Source: Mangrovicoccus ximenensis (GTDB lineage Bacteria; Pseudomonadota; Alphaproteobacteria; Rhodobacterales; Rhodobacteraceae). From it: a DNA stretch of 64,000 nucleotides. Of this stretch, positions 37,367 to 48,058 are shown piece by piece (position 1 is the stretch's first letter; each line of letters opens with the position of its first letter). Made by a program: the position numbers and the translations under genes. The stretch is taken from NCBI RefSeq assembly GCF_003056725.1, contig NZ_QBKZ01000016.1:581501-645500 (forward strand), in the 5' to 3' direction. Under the pieces are notes generated by a model that saw nothing but the letters and a program-made list of their open reading frames with translations, was not told where the DNA came from and did not search any database.

Positions 37367-37770
37367 TCCACGTCTCCGATGCCCAGATAGGCCGCCTTCA
37401 CCTTCGGGTCCTCCAGCACCGCGGCGGTCGGGCCGAAGGCGATCCGGCGGCCGAAATCCAGAACCAGCGTCTCCTCGCAGATATCCCGGATCAGCTCGAC
37501 ATCATGGTCGATGACCAGCGTGACCGCGCCGCCCGACAGCTCCGGCACCTGTGCCAGGAGGAGGCCGAGGCGCCGCGTCTCCTCGCGCGACATGCCGCCG
37601 CCGGGCTCGTCGAACATGATGAGCTTCGGCCGCCCGAGGATGCAGCGCGCGATGTCGAGCACACGGCGGTCATAGGTGGTCAGCCCGCCGGCCAGATCGT
37701 CGGCCCGGGACGCGAGCCCGGTCGCCTCCAGCGCCTCGGCGAGCGCGAACCGGGCGCGGTGCTCGACGGC
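37363..37770 (-). CDS. Branched-chain/urea ABC transporter ATPase (LivG-like), C-terminal part
   Basis: RRVLDIARCILGRPKLIMFDEPGGGM has the Walker B; H-loop in LVIDHDVELIRDICEE; ends VKAAYLGIG, a Liv-type C-terminus. The expected signature LSxGxQR is altered here to GGLTTYDRR. Coupled to the LivF-like gene. Confidence 0.8.
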   Translation of the reverse strand, partial: AVEHRARFALAEALEATGLASRADDLAGGLTTYDRRVLDIARCILGRPKLIMFDEPGGGMSREETRRLGLLLAQVPELSGGAVTLVIDHDVELIRDICEETLVLDFGRRIAFGPTAAVLEDPKVKAAYLGIGDVE

Positions 37771-38151
37771 CAAGTGCGGTGCTACGGGCCGCTCTACGGG
37801 CTGTCGGAGGTCGACGTGCCGGGCGGACGGATGCTGGTGCCGGGCGAACTCGGCCCCGCCGGCACCCGCATGCGGCTGCGGATCGCGGCACGCGATGTCA
37901 GCCTTGGCCGCCTGCCGCCCGACGACACCTCGATCCTCAACGCCCTGCCGGCCCGCATCCTCGGCGGCACGCCCGCCGGAGACACCCAGATGACCGTGCG
38001 GCTGGCTCTGGGCGGGGGCGGAGAGGGCAGCGTGATCTTGTCGCGGATCTCGCGCCTGTCCTGGGACCGTCTGCAGCTGACCCCGGGCGAGACGGTCATC
38101 ACCCGGATCAAGGCGGTCGCGCTGGTCGACCCGCTCGCCCTGCCCCGCTGA
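37771..38151 (+). CDS. modC: Molybdate ABC transporter ATPase ModC, C-terminal domain
   Basis: MLVPGELGPAGTRMRLRIAARDVSLGR (TOBE/MOP start) and SILNALPARILGGTPAGDTQ, then RLALGGGGEGSVILSRISRLSWD, the molybdate-sensing Mop-like domain, ending VDPLALPR. Walker motifs are absent. The 150 bp after it hold nothing seen. Confidence 0.85.
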   Translation, partial: QVRCYGPLYGLSEVDVPGGRMLVPGELGPAGTRMRLRIAARDVSLGRLPPDDTSILNALPARILGGTPAGDTQMTVRLALGGGGEGSVILSRISRLSWDRLQLTPGETVITRIKAVALVDPLALPR

Positions 38152-38300
38152 CGCAGCCGCCCCCGGCCCGCATTCCCGCCAAGGCGCCGGAGGCTCGGAG
38201 CGAGCGCGGACCTGTCCCATGGCGACCTGGCCAATGGCAGCCCGGGTCCTTGCTGCTCCCGCCCGCCTGGAGAAGCAGCGCGCGATGAGAGGCTCGCCAC

Positions 38301-38870
38301 CGGGGATGCCGAGGCCGGGGCCGATCCGGCGGAGGTCCGGGGCCTCGGCTTCGACGCGACCTGCTCGCTGGCGGTGATGGGGCCCGCGGGCGGGCTGCCG
38401 GTCGGCGATCCGGATCATCCCGAGCGCGACATCATCGTCTGGATGGACCACCGCGCGCTCGGCCAGGCGGCGCGGATCAACGCGGGCGGCCATGACGTGC
38501 TGCGCTATGTCGGCGGCCGGATCTCGCCCGAGATGCAGACGCCGAAGCTTTTGTGGCTGAAGGAGAACCGTCCCGGGGTCTATGCCGCGGCCGCGCATTT
38601 CCTCGACCTGACCGATTTCCTGACCTGGAAGGCCAGCGGCGCGACGGCGCGCTCGGCCTGCACGGTCACCTGCAAATGGACCTATCTGGCGCATGAAAGC
38701 CGCTGGGATGCGGATTATTTCCGCGCCATCGGGCTCGGCGACCTGGCCGATGACGGCTTTGCCCGGATCGGCGCGGAGGTCGTGCATCCCGGCACGGCGC
38801 TGGGGCAGGGCCTGACCGCAGAGGCGGCCGCCGCCATGGGGCTGCGCCCCGGCACGGCTGTCGCCCGCGG
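38301..38870 (+). CDS. FGGY-family carbohydrate kinase (ribulokinase-like), fragment
   Basis: VRGLGFDATCSLAVMGPAGG, IIVWMDHRALGQAARIN and GGRISPEMQTPKLLWLKENRP belong to the ribulokinase/YDR109-like FGGY branch, followed by FLDLTDFLTWKASGATARSACT. Phosphorylates a sugar or polyol with ATP. The C-terminal ATPase domain is missing. Confidence 0.88.
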
Positions 38871-39418
38871 CTGGCTGCTGTCGATCCGCCCCGAGATGCC
38901 CTGGCGGGCCGTTGCTGACGTGCCGGCCGCCGAGGAACCGGATCTGGCGCGCGACGCGCTTGACGCGCAGATCGCGGCGGCCGGGCATGCGCCGGAGCAT
39001 GCCGCGCTGCTTCTCAATCTCGGCCTGTTCCACGGGCGCGAGCAGAAGCCCGGGCAATGGGCGGTCTTCGACGCTGCGGCGAAGGAGGGCGAGGACCTTG
39101 CCGGGGATCTCGACGCGCTCGGGCTGCTGTCCGCTGCGGGGCCGGTCGAGCCGGAGAAGCGCTCCTTCCTGCGCAGCTATGCCTTCCCGCCGCAGGAAAC
39201 CAAGCTGCGCAGCGGATCGCGCGTGACGGTCGCGAACCCCGACGGACCGCCGGTCTCGGTGCAGGTCACGTCGCTTGACCGCCGTGCGGGGCGGGTGACG
39301 GTGAAGGCCGGGCCGGGCAAGGCGCATCTGCTGTCCGACCGGCTGGGGCTCGGCCCGGACTGGCCGCTGAACACCGACGGGATCGCCGCGGCGCTGGCGG
39401 AGGTGATTGCCGACCAAT
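38871..39418 (+). CDS. TM0106-type RecB-like nuclease/helicase, central fragment
   Basis: YAFPPQETKLRSGSRVTVAN and DRRAGRVTVKAGPG form the linker barrel seen before the AAA_12 helicase of TM0106-family proteins. The C-terminal helicase of such a protein lies at 2939-3370. Family assignment rests on layout rather than catalytic motifs. Confidence 0.5.
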
Positions 39419-40000
39419 GCGGGCCGGAAGCGCAGGATCAGCCGGCCGTCGCCGATTTCCACCGGACAGCCCCAAAGGCGGGAGAGCCGCTCCTCATGGC
39501 CGCGCGCCGCCGCTGGCAGCGCCACGCTGTCGGGCACCAGCGCGGCGCCCGTGGCCAGGCGGAAATCGGCGATCACCGCCGAGACCGCGAATTCCAGATA
39601 GGCCGGGAGCTGGAGCACCCAAGGATCAAGGCTGCGGATGACCCAGGCCCCGGCATCGCCATCGCGCAGGAACTCCATGTGCAGTCCCGGCCGGGTCAGC
39701 CGCAGGAGCCGCGCAGCCGCCGCCATCGCGTCGCCCAGGCTGCGCGATCCGTGGAAGACATAGCTGACGATGGTGCTGGTCCGCCCCGGCATCTTCAGCC
39801 CCAGCTCGGCCGCGAAACAGGGATTGCCCATCTGCTCGGCAAAGGCATGGATGGCCAGCGCCTCCTGCCTCTGGCCGATCGCGGCATCCGCCCCGGCAAT
39901 CGCCGCCCCGTCGAGCCCCGCCGCCGCGAGCACCCGTGCCGCCAGGTTCTCGCCCGCCCCAGACACCCGGAGCGCATCGCGCACCCAGCGAACGGGCCGA
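39419..40000 (-). CDS. AraC-family regulator, arabinose-binding-like N-terminal domain
   Basis: Matches the PF12625 sensor: IHAFAEQMGNPCFAAELGLK, STIVSYVFHGSRSLGDAMAAAARLLRLTRPG, then PWVLQLPAYLEFAVSAVIADF and LWGCPVEIGDGRLILRF. The C-terminal AraC helix-turn-helix is missing. Confidence 0.8.
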
Positions 40001-40142
40001 CAGAGCCTGACCGTCCGGCCCGCCTGCCAGAATGACAGCGCGGCCAGGCCCCAGCCGGACCTGCAGCAGAACCGTTGCCCCGCCCGCCCGTTCCGCAACC
40101 GGTCCGGCCCTGCGGCCGCGACCGACACTGTCGGCAGGTCAC

Positions 40143-40535
40143 GTGAACACGCATTCTCCGCCTCCGCCCCAAGCCGGCCTGCTCGCCGCACTGGCCGCAG
40201 CCGTCGCACGGCACAGGCCCGAACTCAGGGATCTGGTCCATGACCTGCGCAGCCCGCTGACCGCATTGCAGCTCGGCACCGAAACCTTGCTGGAAAACGC
40301 GGAGGAAGGGTTCGAGAGGATGCTTTTGGAACAAATGCTGTCCGATGTCGGACGTCTTGCCGACATGCTCTCGGCTGCCCGCGCCCCCGCCATCGGCGCC
40401 CTGTATTCGCTGCTGGCCGATGATCTGGAGGCCGCCGCAGGGGCAGCCCGGTCCCGAGGCGTCGACGTCGCGCTGGACGTCGCCTGCCTGGCCAGGCAGC
40501 CTTCGCTGGCCCCGCCCGAAGCCGCTGCCATGTCG
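40143..40535 (+). CDS. Sensor histidine kinase, N-terminal dimerisation part
   Basis: GTG at 40143 chosen as the first start in frame. No membrane helix; HRPELRDLVHDLRSPLTALQLGTETLLE is the H-box (His of HDLRSP) and LLEQMLSDVGRLADMLSAAR follows. Likely a soluble kinase. ATP-binding domain cut off. Confidence 0.75.
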
Positions 40536-41130
40536 CAGACCGCCTGGAGCGCCACCTCCTCTCCGCGCGACAGCGTGGCGACCAGCCGCCCGCGCATCTT
40601 CCGTCCCTCGAAAGCCGAGAACCTGGCCCGCCCGCGGAACCCCGCGCCCGAGACCACCGCCTCGCCCGACGGATCCCAGAGCGTCAGATCGGCATCGGCA
40701 CCGACCCGGATCCCGCCCTTGCGCGGCCAGAGCCCGAAACGCCGTGCAGGCGCCTCCGCCGTCATCCGCGCGAACTGCTCCGGTGCCATGCCGCGGCCCA
40801 GCACCCCCTCGCTCAGCAGCAGCGGCACGTTGGTCTCGACGCCCGTCAGCCCCATTCCGGCCTGCCAGACCGGCAGATCGGCGGCCTTGTCCTCCGGCGG
40901 ATAGGGGCAGTGATCCGAGGCCACCATGTCGATCCCCCCGGCCAGCACGTGCCCCCAGAGCGCCGCCAGCATCGGCGCGGGCCGCAGCGGCGGTCCGCAG
41001 CGCGCGACATTGCCGATCCGCACCAGGTCGTCCTCGTCGAGCAGCAGGTAGTGCAGGCAGGTCTCGGCACTGATATCCGTCCCCGCGGCCCGCGCACGGG
41101 CCAGCACCTCGGCCGCCCGGGCTGCTGCGG
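40536..41130 (-). CDS. Dihydroorotase/allantoinase-type cyclic amidohydrolase, C-terminal part
   Basis: ISAETCLHYLLLDEDDLVRIG (third metal His), VASDHCPYPPEDKA (catalytic Asp in SDHxPx) and RRFGLWPRKGGIRVGADADL, then VSGAGFRGRARFSAFEGRKM. Best fit is an allantoinase/dihydroorotase-like enzyme; the substrate is open. Confidence 0.8.
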
Positions 41131-41225
41131 GACATGCCCGACACCCCGGCACTGGAGGCGCCGGCCAGGCCTTCCGCACGGCGCCGCATCCGCCCCGCGC
41201 GCCGTCCGGGCGTCCGGCGGCAGCG

Positions 41226-41722
41226 CTACTGCATGTAGCCGGCCAGACCCTCGAAATCGATCTCTGCGAGAAGCGGCAGCATGACCTCGACCGGTGCGCC
41301 CTCGGCCTGCACCAGGTAGCGGTTGCCGGCCAGCGCGCTGAGCGACCCGTCCATCTCGAGGACATGGACATCGCCGACGCGGTGGAGCTTGCCGCCATAG
41401 GCCGGCGCCATCTCGGGCTGCGCGAGGAACGGCGCCATGGTCAGCACCATCGGGTTGTCGCCCATCAGCGTGATCCGGAAGGTTTCCTGCGCCGAGGCAT
41501 AGGTCGCCTCGATGCTGCTGCCGCCGCCCAGCATCGGCATCGCCGCCGTCAGCTCGGTGGTCAGCTCGCGGCTCCAGCCCTCGGGCGCCGCCGGCAGGAA
41601 GGCCGACAGCCCCTCGGCCCGCTGCTGCTCCAGGACCCCCTTGGCGATGCCCAGCTCCTTCAGCGCCAGGCCGACATCCCCGGCCTCGTAGGCGAGACAG
41701 CGGGCCAGTGGCGAAGCACCCG
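41226..41722 (-). CDS. Hypothetical protein, C-terminal part
   Basis: Beta-alpha-beta pattern with FRITLMGDNPMVLTMAPFLAQ, LHRVGDVHVLEMDGSLSALAG and final LLAEIDFEGLAGYMQ. It looks exported (M/A/L-rich, no Cys) but the start is absent. Family not recognised. Confidence 0.5.
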
Positions 41723-42265
41723 GGGCGACGATCTTTCGACGGTAGACCGTGTCTTTATCGACGCTAGCCTCGACGCCGAGAAACTGCGCCAGCAGGAATC
41801 CGAAGCGAGGCGAACTGAGCTGGAAGAGGCACGTAGCCGGGCGGATCGTCGCCGCAGGCTCCTTCTGCAGGTCGCGGCGGCCGCTTTCGTGGCGGCCGCG
41901 GGACTTGGGGCGGCAGCGTTCCTCAACTGGCAGGCTGCCCGAATGGCAAACCAAGGCCTGACATCCGCAAACGAGCGACTTAAGATAGCAAACCGACAAT
42001 TGGCCGAAGAGGTGGACCGCGCGGACGCCGCGCTGACGACCGCAGAAACGGAGCTTCGCCGCCGCCAGACTGGCTGGTCCCGGCTGGCAGCGCAAATGGC
42101 ACGCCAGCAGCTTTCCGAAGGCCAGCCGGACCGCGCTCTTGCGGTAGCCGCTAGCGCGTTTTCGGATGAAAGCAGAAGCCTTTGGCACAATCTGAGTGAA
42201 GCTTCGCAGATTGCGCCGGTGTTGCGGGATGCGCTGGCCCGGTCGCAGATCGACTTGACGCTGCG
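41723..42265 (+). CDS. Membrane-anchored coiled-coil part of a STAND/WD40-type protein
   Basis: TVDRVFIDASLDAEKLRQQE, then RRRRLLLQVAAAAFVAAAGLGAAAF (single transmembrane helix), then a long coiled coil SANERLKIANRQLAEEVDRA and MARQQLSEGQPDRALAVAASAF. This TM-coil-(A/L)xxR unit sits between the NTPase and WD40 domains of bacterial STAND proteins, some antiviral. Less GC-rich than neighbours. Confidence 0.55.
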
Positions 42266-42847
42266 CAGCCGCCGAAGACGCGGCAGAGCTTTGCCGGGAT
42301 CTCGGCCACGACGTGGAGACCGCCCGGCCGGACTATGACAACGCCGCGCTGAAGGCCGCCTGGTTCACCGTCTCCGCCGTTTCGGTGGCCCGCGGCGTGG
42401 CCGGTTTCGCCGCCGCGCGCGGCATCGCGGATCCGCTGGCGCTGCTCGAGCCGGTCAATGCCGAATGGGTGCGCCGCGGCGGAGCCATCTCCGGCACGGA
42501 ATACCTCGGCGCGGTCAGCCTGCTGCACCAGACCAGCCGTGCCATGGGCCGGTTTTTCTCCGCCTTCGACATCTACCTGTCGCCGACGACGGCGCAGATC
42601 GCGCCGCCCTTGGGCTGGCTCGCCGGGGACGGGCTGGAGCCTGGCGCCTTCTTCGACCGGTTCTGGGCGCATGCGCCGCTGACCGCGGTGTTCAACGCCT
42701 CGGGCTGTCCGGCGATGAGCGTGCCGCTCTGCTGGACCGAAGGCGGCCTGCCGGTCGGCGTGCAGTTCGGTGCCGCCTATGGCCGCGACGAGCTGCTCTA
42801 TTCCCTCGCCGGCCAGCTCGAGGCGGCGCGGCCCTGGGCGACAGTCC
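42266..42847 (+). CDS. Amidase-signature enzyme, C-terminal part
   Basis: FFSAFDIYLSPTTAQIAPPLGW and PLTAVFNASGCPAMSVPLCWTEGGLPVGVQFGA are the family's conserved C-terminal blocks, then GRDELLYSLAGQLEAARPW. The Ser-Ser-Lys triad lies upstream, outside. Substrate unknown. Confidence 0.88.
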
Positions 42848-42925
42848 CTGCGCCAGATGTCCGGGCCGTCCGCCGTCCTGCACGCTCAGCAGCCCGTCGG
42901 CGCGCAGGATCTCGAGCGCGCTCAT
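42848..42925 (-). CDS. pxpC: 5-oxoprolinase subunit PxpC, N-terminus
   Basis: Start at 42925 overlaps the pxpB stop. MSALEILRADGLLSVQDGGR then PGHLAQGL is the conserved opening of PxpC/KipA biotin-dependent-carboxyltransferase-like proteins. Only 26 residues. Confidence 0.7.
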
Positions 42926-43410
42926 CCCAGGACCTCCAGCGTCGCGCCGCCGAGGCCGTCCTCAGCCGCGGCCAGCGTCTCGTACTCGTCTGCGGAGACC
43001 GGGACATAGCGGATCGCGTCGCCCGCACGGAGCGGAACCGGCGGTTCGCGGCCCGGCAGGAAATTTCGGAAGGCGGCGCGCCCGACCTGGCGCCAGCCGG
43101 TGGGACTGGCGGCGGTGAACATCACGATCTGGCGCACCGCGATGGTCAGCGCGCCTGCGGGCACTTCGGGGTTCAGCGCCGACATGCGCGGGAAGTTCCA
43201 GCGCTCGGGCAGCAGGCCGATATAGGGCTGGCCGGGCGCGAAGCCGATCGCCAGCACCCGGAGCTCGGCGGCGCAGATCTGGCGCACGGCCTCTTCCTCG
43301 CGGGTTCCGGCAAGCTCCGCCACCTCGGCGAGCTGCGGGCCGTGGTTCCCGCCGAAGGCCACCGGGATGTGCCAGCGCCGCTGCGGCGCCGGTGCTGCCA
43401 GAGGGCCGTC
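42922..43410 (-). CDS. pxpB: 5-oxoprolinase subunit PxpB, C-terminal part
   Basis: WHIPVAFGGNHGPQLAEVAE, VLAIGFAPGQPYIGLLPERW, ALTIAVRQIVMFTAASPTGWRQ and a tail to the stop at 42922. With PxpA and PxpC it hydrolyses 5-oxoproline using ATP. Coupled to pxpC. Confidence 0.9.
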   Translation of the reverse strand, partial: DGPLAAPAPQRRWHIPVAFGGNHGPQLAEVAELAGTREEEAVRQICAAELRVLAIGFAPGQPYIGLLPERWNFPRMSALNPEVPAGALTIAVRQIVMFTAASPTGWRQVGRAAFRNFLPGREPPVPLRAGDAIRYVPVSADEYETLAAAEDGLGGATLEVLG

Positions 43411-43970
43411 GACGGTCCGCAGCGCGATTTCCTCCAGCTCGGCGAGCCCCTGCGCGCCCGGGTCATGCAGGTGGATGTCGATGCCCTTGCCGTGGCGCGC
43501 GGCCAGGCCGAAGACGATGTCGAGATGCGCGGCGGGATCGCCGTCGATCCCCGCCGGATCGAGCCCGCCCACGAGATCCGCGCCCTCGCGCAGGGCCGCG
43601 TCCATGAGGGCCGCGGTGCCGGGATCGCGCAGGATGCCGCTTTGCGGAAAGGCGACGATCTCGATGTCCAGGAGGTCCCGCAGCGCCTCGCGCAGGCGCA
43701 GCAGGTCGTGGAGGCCCGAGAGCCCGGATTGCGTGTCGATGTCGACATGGCTGCGGACCCGCGTGGTGCCGAGCGCCGCGATGTGGCGTGCCAGCGCCAT
43801 CCCGCGACCGTAGACCGGAGGCAGCGCCGGACGGCGGGCGCGTTCGAGCGCAATGCGTTCCGCCACTGTTCCGCCGCGGGCATGCGCCTCGAAGGGCAGG
43901 CCCCAGAGCGTCTTGTCGAGATGGATGTGCGAGTCGGCCAGCCCGGGCAGGACGGCCAACCCGGCGCAGG
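43411..43970 (-). CDS. Cytosine deaminase-like amidohydrolase, N-terminal half
   Basis: VLPGLADSHIHLDKTLWGLP (metal HxH, with the Lys of HLDK), TTRVRSHVDIDTQSGLSGLH, DIEIVAFPQSGILRDPG and HGKGIDIHLHDPG (metal His). Typical of CodA/N-isopropylammelide-type hydrolases of ring amines. C-terminus missing. Confidence 0.82.
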
Positions 43971-44568
43971 GCTCGGCCGGGCCTTCCGGCGCGGGCCCGG
44001 CGCTGGCGCTCGGCTCGCATCTCGACACGGTGCCGGATGGCGGCATCTATGACGGCCCGATGGGCATCGTGCTGGCGCTCGGCGCCATCGAGGAGGTCGG
44101 GCCGGAAAACCTGCCTTTCCCGGTCGAGATCCTCTGCTTCGGCGACGAGGAGGGCGTGCGCTTCGGCACCTCGGTCGCGGGCAGCCTGGCGCTGAGCGGC
44201 CAGACCCGTGCCGGCGCGCTCGATGCGGTGGACCACGACGGCATCACCCTGCGCCGGGCGGTGGCGGAGTACGGGCTCGACCCGGACCGGCTGCTCGATG
44301 CCGCGCGCAAGCCCTCGGATTTCCTCGGCTATGTCGAGCTGCATATCGAGCAGGGACCGGTGCTCGACCGCGCCGGGCTTCCCGTCGGCGTGGTCACCGG
44401 AATCGCGGGATCGACCCGCGCCTGGATGAGCTTCACCGGCGAGGCGGGCCATGCCGGCACGGTGCCGATGGCGCTGCGCCGCGATGCCTTCCTGGCGGCG
44501 GCGGAACTGGCGCTCGGGATCGAGGCGATCGCGCTGCGCCACGGGGTCGTTGCCACGACCGTGGCCCG
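43971..44568 (+). CDS. M20 Zn-hydrolase, AllC/HyuC (allantoate or carbamoyl amidohydrolase), central fragment
   Basis: LGSHLDTVPDGGIYDGPMGIV (metal His and Asp), ILCFGDEEGVRFGTSVAG (bridging Glu pair), YVELHIEQGPVLDRAGLPVG and SFTGEAGHAGTVPM (dimerisation His). Hydrolyses N-carbamoyl or ureido compounds. Confidence 0.9.
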
Positions 44569-45150
44569 GCGCCGGGCCGCTGCCGTGGCCGGAGGCAGAA
44601 CGGTCGCTTCCGGACCGGCTCAGGCTGCCGTCCGGCGTCCCCGTCCGGCATCAGCATGGCGCAGATGCCCGCCAGGGTGAAGGCCGCGCTGGCCAGCACC
44701 GCTTCGTGCCAGCCGCGGAAGAAGCCGGCGTCGCCCGCACCTGCCAGGATCAGAGAGATCAGCGCGATGCCGATCGCGGAGCCGAGATAGCGCGCGGTGT
44801 TGTTGGCCGCCGATCCCATGGCGGCGCGTTCGGGCGGAACGCTTTCCACAGCGGCATGGCCGAGCGACGCGTTCAGGATGCCGTTCGACACTCCCGCCAG
44901 GAACAGTCCGGGCAGGACGGCGGCCCAGCCGGTGCCGTTCCCGGCGAGCAGCAGCAGGAGCTGCGCAGCCATGCAGCCGCCGAGCGACAGGACCGTGCGG
45001 CTGCGCGCCGGAAGCCATGCCGGCAGGAACCGCGCGCCGAGCGCCGAGAGGACGGTGACCGCCGACCAGGCCAGGAGAATGAAGGCGGCATCGAGCGGCG
45101 ACAGCCCGGAGCCGCGCACCAGCACGGTCGGCACCCCGCCCGCGCCCGCG
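44569..45150 (-). CDS. MFS transporter (EmrB/QacA-like), C-terminal part
   Basis: Helices DAAFILLAWSAVTVLSALGA, VLPGLFLAGVSNGILNASLGHA and MGSAANNTARYLGSAIGIALISLIL; the G-x-x-N-x-x-R-x-x-G-x-x-x-G motif is typical of DHA drug exporters. Both ends cut. Confidence 0.78.
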
Positions 45151-45710
45151 ACGGCTTCGCCGCCCGCGAAACGGCAGGCTTCGAGATGAAGGGCCCGCAG
45201 GATTTCCTGACCGAGACCGACCTGGCCGTCGAAGCGCTGATCCGCGGCGAGATCGCCCGCGCCTTCCCCGGCGACGCCATCCTGGGCGAGGAGGGCGGCG
45301 GCACGCCCGGCCCGGCCACCTGGGTGATCGACCCGATCGACGGCACCGCGAATTTCGCCCGCGGCGTGCCGCATTTCTGCGTGATCGCCGCCTTCTGCGC
45401 CGAGGGCGACTGCCTGCTCGGCGCCATCCACCAGCCGGTGCTCGACGAGCTCTACCTCGCCCGCAAGGGCGGCGGCGCCACGAAGAACGGGCGGGCGATG
45501 CGCGTCTCCGCGGTGCCGGACATGAGCGCCGCCTGCATCGAGATGGGCTGGTCGCACCGCCATGCCGTTGCGCCCTATCTGGAGGCGCAGCGCCGCGTGC
45601 TGGAACAGGGCGCCAATATCCGCCGCGGCGGCTCGGGCGGGCTGGCGCTGGCGCATGTCGCCGAGGGCTGTTCCGACGGCTATCTCGAGATCGCGATGAA
45701 CAGCTGGGAC
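45151..45710 (+). CDS. Inositol monophosphatase-family phosphatase, fragment
   Basis: QDFLTETDLAVEALIRGEIA, AILGEEGGGTPGPATWVIDPIDGTANFARG (metal sites GEE and DPIDGT) and IRRGGSGGLALAHVAEG. The sequence stops at AMNSWD, the last metal-binding W-D. Acts on inositol-1-phosphate or a similar monoester. Confidence 0.92.
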
Positions 45711-45755
45711 TCCCGGCCGCCGAGGTGGCGCGCGCCCGGTTGGGCGGGGCGGGGA

Positions 45756-46300
45756 TCAGGCCTGCAGAAGCGCCCTTGCGGCCTCCCGCGCGGCTTCGGT
45801 CACGCGGTCGCCGGAGATCATCCGGGCGATTTCGTTGATGCGGGTCTCGGGGGCGAGGGGGGTGACGGTGGAGAGCGTCACGCCATCCTCGACCCGTTTC
45901 TCGACGCGCCAGTGATGGTTGCCGAGCGCGGCGACCTGGGGCGAATGGGTGACGACCAGAACCTGGGCATTGCCCTCGGCCAGCGCCGCCAGCCTGCGGC
46001 CGACCGCATCCGCCGTGGCGCCGCCGACGCCGCGGTCGATTTCGTCAAAGATCAGCGTCAGGCCGTGGCTGTCGGTGGTCAGGCAGACCTTCAGCGCCAA
46101 GAGGAAGCGCGACAGCTCGCCGCCGGAGGCGATCTTCTCCAGCGGTCCCGAGGGCGCGCCCGGGTTGGTGGCGACGCGGAAGGCGACGCTGTCCTGGCCG
46201 TCGGGGCCGGGCGGGGCGGCGGAGATTTCGGTGGCGAAGACGGCGCGCTCCATCTTCAGGGGCGCGAGCTCGGCCATCACCGCGGCATCGAGCCCGCCTG
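45756..46300 (-). CDS. recN: DNA repair ATPase RecN, C-terminal part
   Basis: LEKIASGGELSRFLLALKVCL (ABC-type signature), LTLIFDEIDRGVGGATADAVG (Walker B) and QVLVVTHSPQVAALGNHH, ending naturally ARALLQA. SMC-like protein tethering broken ends. N-terminal Walker A and coiled coil missing. Confidence 0.93.
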
Positions 46301-46356
46301 CAGCGCGCCGCGGGCGGAGCGCCGCCGGAGGCGCAGCCGCAGACGCGGCGCCCCGC

Positions 46357-46689
<333 letters not shown>

Positions 46690-46885
46690 TCAAACTGGCT
46701 CAACTGCGACAGGACCCATTTAGGCGATGGCATCCCGCTTGGCCAGATCCGCGGGCCGCTTGCAATCCCGCCATGATGTTCTGAAAATGTTCTCATGTTG
46801 TCCGAATCGCCTCCCTCCTGGCCGCGCCCGCCCGCGGCGCTGCCCGCCGCCTGGCTCGGACGCCCGCCCGCCGGCGAGCAGCGGC

Positions 46886-47007
46886 TGGCGCCGGGCCAGG
46901 GTACGCCCGGCCAGGCGCTGATGCAGCACCCGGCGGCGGGCACCGCCGCCCCCCATGGCAGCGAGATCCTGGTCGTCTTCGGCGTGGCCGCGCCGAAGGA
47001 CCAATGA
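46886..47007 (+). CDS. C-terminal tail of a probable prophage protein
   Basis: Frame ends with GTAAPHGSEILVVFGVAAPKDQ and a stop 13 bp before the next gene's ATG. No domain can be named from 40 residues. Confidence 0.35.
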
Positions 47008-47020
47008 GGAGGAGGCAGAG

Positions 47021-47460
47021 ATGGCCGATATCAAGTCCCTTGTCGGCGACGTGGTCGCCGCGCCGCTGGGAGAGGTGATCGCCTCGGTCGGGCAGGGCGT
47101 GGCCGACGCGCAGCATGCGCTCGACGAAGGGTCGCTGGCGGCGGTGCTCGACATCTATGCCGAGAGCGACGACGCCAAGCTGAAGCTCCTGCAGGAGATC
47201 GGCTACCGCCCGACCTTCTATGCGCTGCCCGAGACCACCGGCGAAGTGCGGGTGACGCTGCGCCTCGGCCAGGGTGCGGCCGGGCAGGGCACCGGCACGG
47301 CGGTGCGCAAGGCAGCGGTGCCCGCGATCCAGGCCGTGCCACTGCGCACCGGGCTGAATGCGCGGATCGGCAACCGGCTCTACGCGACGCCGGTCGATGC
47401 GGGCTATGCGAACCGCTTCGGCTATGCGGCGGATGTCTCGGCCAAGCTGACTTTCAACTG
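47021..47460 (+). CDS. Probable prophage structural protein, N-terminal part
   Basis: ATG at 47021 after AGGAGGAGG. MADIKSLVGDVVAAPLGEVI, then GVADAQHALDEGSLAAVLDIY and IGYRPTFYALPETTGEVRVTL. I associate this opening with conserved phage tail-region proteins of Rhodobacterales, but cannot name a function. Cut after SAKLTFN. Confidence 0.5.
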
Positions 47461-48050
47461 CGGTCGTCAGCTGATTTGCGCAACAGCGCCCGGCAGAACC
47501 GCCACCGCTTCCGTCCATCCCGCCACGCCAAGCAGCGTCAGCGCAACCCTGGTCGGCCCCGGATCGCGCCGATTGGCCCCAAGGCGCCGCCCCCGCTGGC
47601 TGTGCACCGGATCAACGGCGCATGGAGCCGTTCCCTCCGCAGGCCGCCACGGCAAGCCGGACTCCCGTTGGCTCCGGCCGCACCGCCCTGCATTGCCGAC
47701 AGGCGCAGGCCCGAACGACGCCAGCTCGGCCGTTGCCATGGCTGCACCGGGATTGTGCCGGGCGCTGATCCCGGCCTTCCTTCAAGTGCTTCCGGAAGGC
47801 TCGGCGGACGCCGCGCACCGGACCCTCGGCACGCCCGAATGGCAAGCGGATGCCTGATCCGGTCACGACGTCATCCGTCGCCGACAGGCTCAGGCCGCAA
47901 CGGAGAACCGCCTGGGGACACCGCCGCATCCGCCGCGCGCAGCTGCGGCCGAAACACGCCGCAGGCAAATGGCGACGGGCCCTCTGCACGCGCGCAGTGC
48001 AGGCGGCTGGCGACGCGCTCCGACGGCATAGCCGTCCGCTCCGCCCGCCC
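47461..48050. other. Segment without recognisable genes
   Basis: Only Arg/Pro/Gly-rich frames without motifs. Possibly decayed insertion-sequence DNA; no ends or repeats identified. Confidence 0.45.
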
Positions 48051-48058
48051 CCGCGGGG

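Noticed and set aside
37363-40209. A continuous minus-strand open frame of nearly 950 codons
   Set aside because: It runs through unrelated sense-coding fragments on the opposite strand and includes only two real minus-strand pieces (AraC-like and LivG-like). High GC suppresses stop codons, making long false frames.
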